NCBI RefSeq assembly: GCF_937999985.1
Contig: NZ_CALLDG010000123.1
Span: forward strand, 1-9,536
DNA length: 9,536 bases
Reading direction: 5' to 3'
Origin: an uncultured Corynebacterium sp.
GTDB taxonomy: Bacteria; Actinomycetota; Actinomycetes; Mycobacteriales; Mycobacteriaceae
The notes below the pieces were generated by a model, which was given only the letters and a program-made list of their open reading frames with translations, was not told where the DNA came from and searched no databases. Shown here in pieces: positions 1 to 5,367 of this stretch (its first letter is position 1; each line of letters begins with the position of its first letter). The position numbers were made by a program, and so were the translations under genes.

Positions 1-113
1 CGGTGTGGTACCCCGAGGAGAAGCTGGTCGTGCTTTCCAACGGCAAGTCTGATGACACCAAGGAAAGCTTCATTGAGATGCTGAAGTTCTACAACCTGAT
101 GCCACAGGACTAG
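1..113 (+). CDS. 3' end of an unrecognised gene (partial)
   Basis: A reading frame runs in from the left edge (codons from base 3) and stops at TAG 111-113. It gives about 36 C-terminal residues beginning VWYPEEKLVVLSNGKSDD and ending FYNLMPQD. The third-position composition is like the neighbouring genes, and a hairpin follows the stop, so this is probably a real gene end. A pattern of the type 'WYPE..LVVLSNG' is reminiscent of the last strand of some serine hydrolases and penicillin-binding-like proteins, but the fragment is too short to name. It is convergent with the sigma-factor operon to the right. Confidence 0.6.
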   Translation, partial: VWYPEEKLVVLSNGKSDDTKESFIEMLKFYNLMPQD

Positions 114-136
114 CCCCTCAGCGATCGGCACAAGTT

Positions 137-187
137 AGAGCCCCACCCACCGAGCAAAGCTTGAACTGCTCGATGTTGTGGGGCTCT
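137..187. terminator. Long hairpin between convergent genes, likely bidirectional terminator
   Basis: The outer arms AGAGCCCCAC (137-146) and GTGGGGCTCT (178-187) are perfect complements. An inner pair CGAGCA (151-156) / TGCTCG (167-172) closes a 10-nt loop. The + strand continues with T-rich sequence. It lies 23 bp after the stop of the partial + gene and 36 bp beyond the sigma-factor stop, so it can serve both directions. Confidence 0.7.
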
Positions 188-223
188 TTGCTGTGCTTGT
201 TTGCGGGGGCAGTGCCTGACTGT

Positions 224-799
224 TTATGCGCTGGTGACGCCGGCCTCCACCAGTGCCGCCTTCAGCTTCGCACGCGCGCGATTGATGCGTGACTTAACCG
301 TTTGAATGGGAATCCCTTGGTGGGCGGCGATGTCCTGGTAGCTCATGCCCGTGTATTCGCGCAGGACGATGACTTCGCGGAAGTCATCCGGCAGCTGCGC
401 CAACGCCTGTCGCACGACCATTGCCGAGGTAACCTGCGAGCCGACTTCCGGGGTCTGCGCAACCTCGTCCACGCCCGCGTCCTCTTCCGGAACGTCCCGG
501 CGGGAGCGCACGATCTGCAGCGCAGCGTTGGAGGCAATGCGGTAGGCCCAAGTGGAGAACCTGGCGCGCCCGTCGAACTTCTCAATGTTCTTCCACGCGG
601 AGGTCAGTGCGTTCTGCAGCGCATCCTCCGCGTCGGCGCGGTTGCCGGTGATGGACAGGCAGACAGAGAACATCCTGCCCCATGCCTGGCGCGCTAAACG
701 CGCGAAAGCCTGCTGGTCGCCCTCATGGGCTTTGGCCAGCAGGTCGCGTTCCTCTTCGCGGGTGAGTTCTTTCCGTGGGTTGTTAGATCCGTTAGACAT
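224..799 (-). CDS. ECF-family RNA polymerase sigma factor
   Basis: This 191-aa protein has the two-domain layout and length of an extracytoplasmic-function sigma factor, which directs RNA polymerase to a specific stress or envelope regulon. Region 2 spans about residues 16-101, with DAEDALQNALTSAW (56-69) for core binding and FSTWAYRIASNAALQIVRS (81-99) for -10 recognition. An acidic linker (about 102-126) follows. Region 4 is about 127-187: LPDDFREVIVLREYTGMSY, then a helix-turn-helix ending QTVKSRINRARAKLKAAL, which reads the -35. No C-terminal extension is present. The start ATG lies 13 bp after the stop of the acidic-protein gene, with a GGGGAAG stretch ahead of it, so the two are co-transcribed and probably translationally coupled. 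The family is certain. Which sigma (C, D, E, H, M or other) cannot be told, and no membrane or zinc-binding anti-sigma gene follows it. Confidence 0.93.
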   Translation of the reverse strand: MSNGSNNPRKELTREEERDLLAKAHEGDQQAFARLARQAWGRMFSVCLSITGNRADAEDALQNALTSAWKNIEKFDGRARFSTWAYRIASNAALQIVRSRRDVPEEDAGVDEVAQTPEVGSQVTSAMVVRQALAQLPDDFREVIVLREYTGMSYQDIAAHQGIPIQTVKSRINRARAKLKAALVEAGVTSA

Positions 800-812
800 T
801 TCTGGCTTCCCC

Positions 813-1358
813 CTACATTCCGCTGAGGTCGGTCAGATCGTCCGGGTGATCATCGCCGTAATCGTGGCCATAATCATCTTCGCCGTAGCCGGTGACATCC
901 GCGGCCGGATCTGAAAGCTCAGCTGCAGGATCAGTGAGCTCGCTCAGATCGTCAGAACCACCCAGATCGTCTAGATCCTCGTGCTCTGCCGCGCCGGTAT
1001 CCACGTCGTCGCCCGAAGCATCACTGGTGAGGTCATCCGCCGAGGTGGCGTCATCAACCAAAGAACCAGAATCGTCGAGATCCGCAAGATCAACCTCGTG
1101 CGAGGCCTCATCTTCCGAAGGGGCTTCCGCACCTTCCTCCGGGAAGGAATCCAGGTCGGGAATCAGATCCCCCTCGGGCATCTCGGTGTTCGGATCCATG
1201 GCGACGTCCAACATCGAGTTGAACAAATCGTCGAGATCCTGCGCTTCGTTGCCGAACAGTTCCTCCAGCGGGGGAAGAATTGGTGCGTCTGCCTCGGTAT
1301 CAGCGGATGGGCCAGCCATGTGTCCTCCGTTTTCGATCGAATCACTCTTTGTGCTCAT
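813..1358 (-). CDS. Highly acidic, probably disordered protein, first gene of the sigma-factor operon
   Basis: This 181-aa protein is not recognised. I count about 40 Asp and 18 Glu, one Lys (residue 4), no Arg and no Cys, so nearly a third of residues are acidic and the pI must be very low. There is no signal peptide, hydrophobic segment or zinc motif (HxxxCxxC). The only stretch with helix-forming hydrophobic pattern is near residues 27-54 (PILPPLEELFGNEAQDLDDL and on to FNSMLDVAM). After that come repeated D-D-L / D-L-x-D-L units, DPAAELSDPAAD (143-154), and a Tyr/Gly/Asp/His tail GYGEDDYGHDYGDDHPDD (157-174). The start is well set: AAGGAGGT (complement of 1364-1371) sits just upstream of the ATG at 1358. 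It is the promoter-proximal gene before the ECF sigma factor. A cytosolic sigma partner is an inference; the gene itself is well supported by its ribosome binding site and spacing. Confidence 0.72.
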   Translation of the reverse strand: MSTKSDSIENGGHMAGPSADTEADAPILPPLEELFGNEAQDLDDLFNSMLDVAMDPNTEMPEGDLIPDLDSFPEEGAEAPSEDEASHEVDLADLDDSGSLVDDATSADDLTSDASGDDVDTGAAEHEDLDDLGGSDDLSELTDPAAELSDPAADVTGYGEDDYGHDYGDDHPDDLTDLSGM

Positions 1359-1444
1359 CGTTCACCTCCTTCCACCAGCATCCGCAGTACAACAAAGAAC
1401 GCACTGAAGCAGATGAACCACTCAAACCCGCTTCAGACGATTGT

Positions 1445-1473
1445 GTAATGCGTGCAAGGCGGCGAAAGTTCCC
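1445..1473 (-). promoter_or_regulatory. Possible ECF-type promoter of the sigma operon
   Basis: On the minus strand GGGAAC (complement of 1468-1473) resembles the GGAAC/GGGAA -35 element read by many ECF sigma factors. With a 17-bp spacer the -10 position would be CATTAC (1450-1445), which is not a classic CGTT/CGTC. The leader would be roughly 75-80 nt. If real, the operon may be autoregulated. The evidence is one short motif. Confidence 0.2.
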
Positions 1474-1600
1474 GCGAGTAATAAAAGAATTACCTTAAGA
1501 GATTACGCCCGATCTCGCACGCAGTTCAATAGGACGGGCACGAGGTTCAATACCGATTCGCACCATCGGAAAGTTAGCAGGACGAAACATAAAAAGTGAT

Positions 1601-1622
1601 GTCGGCTAAAGCACATGCCGAC
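1601..1622. promoter_or_regulatory. Inverted repeat, candidate operator of the CoA ligase gene
   Basis: GTCGGC (1601-1606) and GCCGAC (1617-1622) are perfect complements around a 10-bp AT-rich centre. The site is 47 bp ahead of the CoA ligase start and just downstream of a possible -10 (CATAAA, 1588-1593), a position suited to a repressor such as a TetR- or GntR-type protein. No regulator gene lies adjacent, so the binding protein is unknown. Confidence 0.35.
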
Positions 1623-1669
1623 TACAGTGGAGACGAAGAACAACCGCGAACGGATAGGAGCCCGACGCA

Positions 1670-3247
1670 ATGCCCATTAAGAGCGACCGCCCGGACATCG
1701 AACTCAGCCCGCTGGGTCTCTACGACTACGTCTTCGGCGACCTCACCACGGAGGAAGAAGACCGCGTCGCTGTCATCGACATCGCCGATGGCTCCGAAAC
1801 GACCTTCGCACAGCTGCAGAACTACATCGAGTCCACCGCCGGCTGGCTGGTCAGCAAGGGCATCAAAAAAGGCGACGTGGTGGCGCTGCACCTGCCCAAC
1901 TCCCTGAACTTCATCGTCGCCGCCTACGGCCTGTGGCGCATCGGCGCCGTCGTATCGCCGCTGTCGCTGCTTTCCACGCCGGAGACCGTCACCGCGCAGA
2001 TTGAGGACTCTGGCGCGAAGATGCTGCTTACTGTTGCCGCGCTTGGTGACGCTTCGTCCCAGGGGGCAAAGGATGCAGGAATCGCAGAAGAAGACATCAT
2101 CCACCTGGATACATCCAAGGGCATGCAGCAGATCATGGCAGAGCGCCGCACTGCTCCCGAGGTAGAGATCAACCCGGACGAGGACCTGGCGGTACTCCCC
2201 TACTCCTCCGGCACCACCGGCCTGCCGAAGGGGGTGCGCCTGATGCACCGCCAGCTGGTGGCAAACGTGCAGCAAGGCCAGGACATCGAACTGCTGCGTC
2301 GAGACGATACGGTGTACGCGGTTCTGCCGTTCTTCCACATCTATGGCCTGACCGCGCTGGTGAACCTGGCGCTGGCGCAGCGCGCCAAACTGGTAGTAGT
2401 GCCGCGCTTCGAGCTGCAAAGCTTCCTGGAGCACCACCAAAAGTTCGAGGTGAACTTCACTCTGATCGCTCCGCCGATCGCCGTGCAGCTGGCGAAGCAC
2501 CCGATGGTGGAAAACTACGACTTGTCGCGCATGCGCGGGGTGTTCAGCGGTGCGGCCACGCTGGATGAGGACCTGGCCCTGGCACTGGAGAAGCGCCTGG
2601 GCATCCACGTGCAGCAGGGCTATGGCATGACCGAGACTTCGCCACTGGTGCACGCTAATGTCTCCAAGGACATCAACCGCGGTTCCATCGGCAAGCCCTG
2701 CGCCAACACTGAGAGCAAGCTCGTGGATCCGGAGACTCTGGAGGAGATTCCGCTGCCCAGCGAGGGCGTATCCGAGGTGGGCGAGCTATGGGTCCGCGGG
2801 CCGCAGATTATGGCCGGCTACCTGAACAAGCCAGAGCAGACCGCCGAGGCCCTGCCTGGCGACGGCTGGCTGCGCACAGGCGACCTGGCGAACAGCGACC
2901 CGGAGGGCAACGTCCACATCGTGGATCGTCTGAAGGAGCTGATCAAGTACAAGGGCTACCAGGTTCCGCCCGCAGAGCTGGAGTCGGTACTGCTGAGCCA
3001 CCCGGAGATCGCAGACGCCGCCGTGATCGGCGTGCACCGTGCCTCTGACGGCGAGGAACTGCCGAAGGCCTTTGTTGTGGCCCAGCGCGGCTCTTCCCTC
3101 AACGAGCAGCAAGTGATGGACTTCGTGGCCGAGCGCGTGGCGTCCTACAAGAAGATCCGCATTGTGGAATTCGTGCAGGGCATTCCGAAGTCCTCCACGG
3201 GTAAGATCCTGCGCCGCGAGCTGCGCGAGCGCGAGCGCTCGGCTTAA
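1670..3247 (+). CDS. Acyl-CoA synthetase / 4-coumarate--CoA ligase-type AMP-binding enzyme
   Basis: This 525-aa cytoplasmic enzyme of the ANL adenylate-forming superfamily activates a carboxylic acid with ATP to an acyl-adenylate and transfers it to coenzyme A. Motifs are in order: the phosphate loop YSSGTTGLPKGV (178-189), YGMTETSP (318-325), GWLRTGDL (399-406), the hinge region VDRLKELIKYKGYQV (418-432), and PKSSTGKILRREL (506-518) with the C-terminal catalytic lysine K512. All key residues are present and the length is normal. The hinge and C-terminal motifs resemble 4-coumarate-CoA ligases, but bacterial fatty-acid FadD relatives share them, so the substrate (fatty, aromatic or other acid) is open. 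The start ATG follows TAGGAG (1655-1660) by 9 bp. It stands alone, divergent from the sigma operon and convergent with serB. A fadD-type name would be reasonable. Confidence 0.92.
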   Translation: MPIKSDRPDIELSPLGLYDYVFGDLTTEEEDRVAVIDIADGSETTFAQLQNYIESTAGWLVSKGIKKGDVVALHLPNSLNFIVAAYGLWRIGAVVSPLSLLSTPETVTAQIEDSGAKMLLTVAALGDASSQGAKDAGIAEEDIIHLDTSKGMQQIMAERRTAPEVEINPDEDLAVLPYSSGTTGLPKGVRLMHRQLVANVQQGQDIELLRRDDTVYAVLPFFHIYGLTALVNLALAQRAKLVVVPRFELQSFLEHHQKFEVNFTLIAPPIAVQLAKHPMVENYDLSRMRGVFSGAATLDEDLALALEKRLGIHVQQGYGMTETSPLVHANVSKDINRGSIGKPCANTESKLVDPETLEEIPLPSEGVSEVGELWVRGPQIMAGYLNKPEQTAEALPGDGWLRTGDLANSDPEGNVHIVDRLKELIKYKGYQVPPAELESVLLSHPEIADAAVIGVHRASDGEELPKAFVVAQRGSSLNEQQVMDFVAERVASYKKIRIVEFVQGIPKSSTGKILRRELRERERSA

Positions 3248-3252
3248 AGCGC

Positions 3253-3264
3253 GGCGCGGGCGCC
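3253..3264. terminator. Weak GC-rich hairpin between convergent genes
   Basis: GGCGC / GCGCC form a 5-bp stem with a 2-nt loop, in the 42-bp gap between the ends of the CoA ligase gene and serB. A second GGGCGCC follows at 3281-3287 and gives alternative pairings. There is no T-run, so intrinsic termination here is doubtful. Confidence 0.22.
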
Positions 3265-3289
3265 GGGCAGGCGGTTGCGGGGGCGCCAG

Positions 3290-4660
3290 TTAGTTCTCGA
3301 CGATCGGCACTCGGCGGTACGTGCCGTCGCGGAGGTCGGCGTCCTCAATTTCGTGGCGAGAAATGCCAAGAATGAACAGCACCTGATCCAGGAAGGGGTA
3401 GTTCACAGAGGCGTCGGCGATCTCCTTGAGCGCTGGCTTTGCGTTGAAGGCGATGCCCAGGCCAGCAGTGGAGAGCATGTCGATGTCGTTCGCGCCGTCG
3501 CCGACCGCGACGGTCTGGTTCAGCTGGATGCCGTTGGACCAGGCGAACTCCTTGAGGCTTTCTGCCTTCGCCTGACGGTCGATGACCGGGCCGATCACGC
3601 GGCCGGTGAGCTTGCCGTCGACGATCTCCAGGGTGTTCGCGCGGGCGAAGTCGAGGTCCAGCTCGCGGGCTAGTGGCTCGATGACCTGGATGAATCCACC
3701 GGAAACCACGCCAGCCTTGTAGCCCAGGCGCTTCAGAGTGCGGATGGTGGTGCGGGCACCAGGGGTCAGCTGGATGTCGTGGGCTACCTTCTCCACCACT
3801 GCGGCATCCAGGCCGGCGAGGGCCTTCACGCGCTCGTGCAGGGATTCGGCGAAGTCCAGCTCGCCGCGCATGGCGCGCTCGGTGACGGCGGCAACCTCTT
3901 CCTCACGGCCGGCGTAGGCTGCCAGCATTTCAATGACCTCGTGCTGGATGAGGGTGGAGTCTACGTCGAAGCAGATTAGGCGCTTCGCCCGGCGGGCCAG
4001 GCCGGCGCGCTCGATGGCAATGTCCACGCCGACTTCCGAGGTGAGGGTAGCCAGCGCCTTGCGCAGCGGCACGCCGCCGCCGGGTGCCGGGTTGGCGACG
4101 GTCAGGTTAAGCTCCAAGCCGGTGACCGGGTAGTCCGCGATGCCGGTGATCGTGTCGATATTCGCACCGTAGTCCGCCAGGGTCTGGCCAATGCGGGAGA
4201 TGTGCGTGGCCGTCAGCGGGCGGCCCAGCACCACCATCACGTGCGTGGAGTGCGGACGGGTGCTGGAAAGATTGTCGTCGGCCTCGACGCTGACGCGCAT
4301 GCCGTAGGAGGCCAGGGTTTCTTTAAGTCCCTCGCCGAGCGGTTCTAGGTCTTCTTGTCCGACGCCCACTAGCGCCGCCAGCGACAGCTTCCCACGGAAG
4401 ACGGACTGTTCAATGTCGAGTAGCTGCACTCCGTAGGAAGACAGTACGCGGAAGAAGGCCGCGGATACGCCGGGCCGGTCGGGTCCGGTAACGGTAATCA
4501 CGCTGGGCGCGAGGCCTTCCTGCAGCGTGTCCTCGAGAGCAGTCTCGAAGTGCGGATCATTGGCCGGGCCGGCTGCGTGCTGCGAAGCGGCGGGCGGGGC
4601 GGCAGCGGGCTGCTGATCGGCGGAAGTGTTGGGGTTATTGGCGTTATCAGAGGTAGTCAC
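3290..4660 (-). CDS. serB: Phosphoserine phosphatase with N-terminal ACT domains
   Basis: SerB hydrolyses O-phosphoserine to serine, the last step of the phosphorylated serine pathway. After an Ala/Pro/Gln-rich, low-complexity N-terminus (1 to about 45) come two ACT-like modules: about 53-125 with GPDRPGV (59-65), and about 139-215. The HAD phosphatase core follows: motif I FDVDST with nucleophile D232 and acid/base D234, motif II SGG (S320-G322), motif III lysine K365, and motif IV GDGANDID with D388 and D392. All catalytic residues are present. The 456-aa size fits actinobacterial tandem-ACT SerB, and ACT domains usually give serine feedback control. The start is GTG (4658-4660). An in-frame TAG lies only two codons upstream and no good Shine-Dalgarno precedes it, so translation may be leaderless or controlled by the hairpin described separately. 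It is convergent with the CoA ligase gene. Confidence 0.96.
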   Translation of the reverse strand: MTTSDNANNPNTSADQQPAAAPPAASQHAAGPANDPHFETALEDTLQEGLAPSVITVTGPDRPGVSAAFFRVLSSYGVQLLDIEQSVFRGKLSLAALVGVGQEDLEPLGEGLKETLASYGMRVSVEADDNLSSTRPHSTHVMVVLGRPLTATHISRIGQTLADYGANIDTITGIADYPVTGLELNLTVANPAPGGGVPLRKALATLTSEVGVDIAIERAGLARRAKRLICFDVDSTLIQHEVIEMLAAYAGREEEVAAVTERAMRGELDFAESLHERVKALAGLDAAVVEKVAHDIQLTPGARTTIRTLKRLGYKAGVVSGGFIQVIEPLARELDLDFARANTLEIVDGKLTGRVIGPVIDRQAKAESLKEFAWSNGIQLNQTVAVGDGANDIDMLSTAGLGIAFNAKPALKEIADASVNYPFLDQVLFILGISRHEIEDADLRDGTYRRVPIVEN

Positions 4661-4714
4661 GGGCTATATTGTCCCACTTCCCCGCGAGAAGTGATAACCG
4701 AAACTGTATAGCCC
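4661..4714 (-). promoter_or_regulatory. Nested inverted repeat abutting the serB start codon
   Basis: GGGCTATA (4661-4668) and TATAGCCC (4707-4714) are perfect 8-bp complements. Inside them CACTTC (4675-4680) and GAAGTG (4688-4693) pair around a 7-nt loop. Read on the minus strand, the last base of the outer arm is directly followed by the GTG start of serB. TATACA (complement of 4705-4710), which overlaps one arm, could serve as a -10, giving a leader of about 40 nt. It may be a translational hairpin or a protein-binding operator. Confidence 0.4.
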
Positions 4715-4863
4715 CCGTTTCAGCTCCCCCGCGTTGCCAACAGGTCATCGCCCACCATTTCCCACTGCTTCCACCCTGTCGCCCCCACCCCCATACTGCT
4801 GCTGCCGTCCCGCCTGCCACACTTCTCCGGTGCCCAGTCGCCCTGCGCGGCTTTCAACCGACT

Positions 4864-4889
4864 AAATGTCGCTGAATCGGGATTCTGTG
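4864..4889 (-). repeat. Dispersed 26-bp repeat, copy 1 (inverted)
   Basis: The reverse complement of this stretch matches copy 3 at about 22 of 26 positions and copy 2 at about 21 of 26. The shared core reads CAGA-TCCCGAT, then CGACATT. It is inverted relative to the other two copies, so it could pair with either in single-stranded form. Confidence 0.7.
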
Positions 4890-4963
4890 CGAGCAGAATC
4901 AGGCCCCACATTTCCTTCAAGCCCCTGACCTGCACTTTTGCTTATTGCAAACTACTCTTATTA

Positions 4964-4989
4964 AACAGATTCCCGATCTAACGACATTT
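4964..4989 (+). repeat. Dispersed 26-bp repeat, copy 2
   Basis: This copy contains CAGATTCCCGATCTAACGAC followed by ATTT. It matches copy 3 at about 23 of 26 positions. AGAT-TCCCG-ATCT inside the unit is a short palindrome. Confidence 0.75.
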
Positions 4990-5045
4990 CAGGAGAGCTG
5001 GTCGGCGCGGTGGACAGGCATACAAGCCACCAGACGACCCCGGCA

Positions 5046-5071
5046 CACAGATTCCCGATCTAGCGACATTC
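5046..5071 (+). repeat. Dispersed 26-bp repeat, copy 3
   Basis: This copy contains CAGATTCCCGATCTAGCGAC followed by ATTC. It begins 82 bp after copy 2. A second short repeat, CCACCAGACGACC, occurs after copy 2 (5027-5039) and again after copy 3 (5088-5100), but at a different spacing, so the two repeats are not one fixed unit. Confidence 0.75.
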
Positions 5072-5093
5072 CGGGCAATTTCGGACCCCACCA

Positions 5094-5173
5094 GACGACC
5101 TTCGGCGCAGCGGGACGACCCTCGGCGCAGCAGGCCAACATGAGGCGCAGCGGGACGACCCTCGGCGCAGCAG
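5094..5173 (+). repeat. Tandem array of four 20-bp units
   Basis: Units start at 5094, 5114, 5134 and 5154. Units 1, 2 and 4 read GACGACC(T/C)TCGGCGCAGC plus two bases. Unit 3 is degenerate in its first half but keeps GGCGCAGCGG. A 32-bp stretch (5104-5135) is repeated exactly at 5144-5175, giving a 40-bp higher-order period. Confidence 0.8.
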
Positions 5174-5255
5174 GCTGGCGGCCGGCATCCAAGCCCCCGC
5201 CCAGCTCCGCCCTCCCCCCCCCGCCAGGCTCCCGCCCCAGACCCCGAGAATGCGA

Positions 5256-5289
5256 AAATCCACACCCCGCGTAGTTGAGGTGTGGATTT
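5256..5289 (-). terminator. Probable terminator of ctaD
   Basis: AAATCCACACC (5256-5266) and GGTGTGGATTT (5279-5289) form a perfect 11-bp stem with a 12-nt loop. Read on the minus strand, the stem ends in ATTTTC, a short U-rich tail. It lies about 80 bp past the ctaD stop codon. A second hairpin, GCCTGGC / GCCAGGC (5293-5299 and 5305-5311), lies directly ahead of it. Confidence 0.65.
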
Positions 5290-5313
5290 AAAGCCTGGCC
5301 AGCCGCCAGGCAC

Positions 5314-5357
5314 CTAGCGACTGCGCTGGGCAGTGGCCGGGTGAGAGGGCGTCACTA
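5314..5357. repeat. Imperfect palindrome sharing an arm with the nrdF-ftn palindrome
   Basis: The right arm contains GAGGGCGTCACTA (5345-5357), identical to 8481-8493 in the nrdF-ftn spacer. The left arm begins CTAGCGAC (5314-5321) and pairs only imperfectly. It sits 10 bp after the end of ctaD. Confidence 0.5.
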
Positions 5358-5367
5358 GAAAGTGCGC

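Larger units (their letters stand above)
1359..1669. promoter_or_regulatory. 311-bp divergent spacer between sigma operon and CoA ligase gene
   Basis: No gene is seen here. It must hold the promoters of both flanking transcription units. Besides the Shine-Dalgarno of each gene it contains an AT-rich stretch (about 1479-1506), a direct repeat of GTTCAATA 21 bp apart (1524-1531 and 1545-1552), a candidate -10 (CATAAA, 1588-1593) for the + strand gene and an inverted repeat at 1601-1622. Confidence 0.6.
4661..5367. other. 707-bp gene-free, repeat-rich spacer between serB and ctaD
   Basis: No convincing gene is seen. The longest open frames (68 to 111 codons) lack ribosome binding sites, have odd composition (Cys, Gly, Pro, Arg-rich) and run across repeats. 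The left part (about 4721-4860) is strongly C-rich on the + strand. There is a run of nine C at 5214-5222. The middle (4864-5173) holds a dispersed 26-bp repeat and a 20-bp tandem repeat. The right end holds three hairpins near the end of ctaD. A weak + strand promoter-like pair (TTTTGC 4936-4941 and TATTAA 4959-4964, 17 bp apart) points into the repeats. Confidence 0.7.

Noticed and set aside
813..1358. Zinc-binding or membrane-bound anti-sigma factor
   Set aside because: The protein has no cysteine and no hydrophobic segment, so neither standard class applies.
892..1407. 171-codon Ser/Arg-rich + strand frame opposite the acidic protein gene
   Set aside because: It is the complement of Asp/Glu-rich codons. 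It lacks a ribosome binding site, whereas the minus-strand gene has a near-perfect one and correct operon spacing.
1622..2653. 343-codon minus-strand frame opposite the CoA ligase gene
   Set aside because: It is an antisense shadow with His/Gln/Arg-rich composition and no domain.
5094..5175. Possible CRISPR array
   Set aside because: The units are contiguous 20-bp tandem repeats without unique spacers, and there are no cas genes in the window.
4669..5313. Small open frames of 67-111 codons in the serB-ctaD spacer
   Set aside because: They have no ribosome binding sites, no family resemblance, and Cys/Gly/Pro/Arg-rich composition produced by C-rich and repeated DNA.
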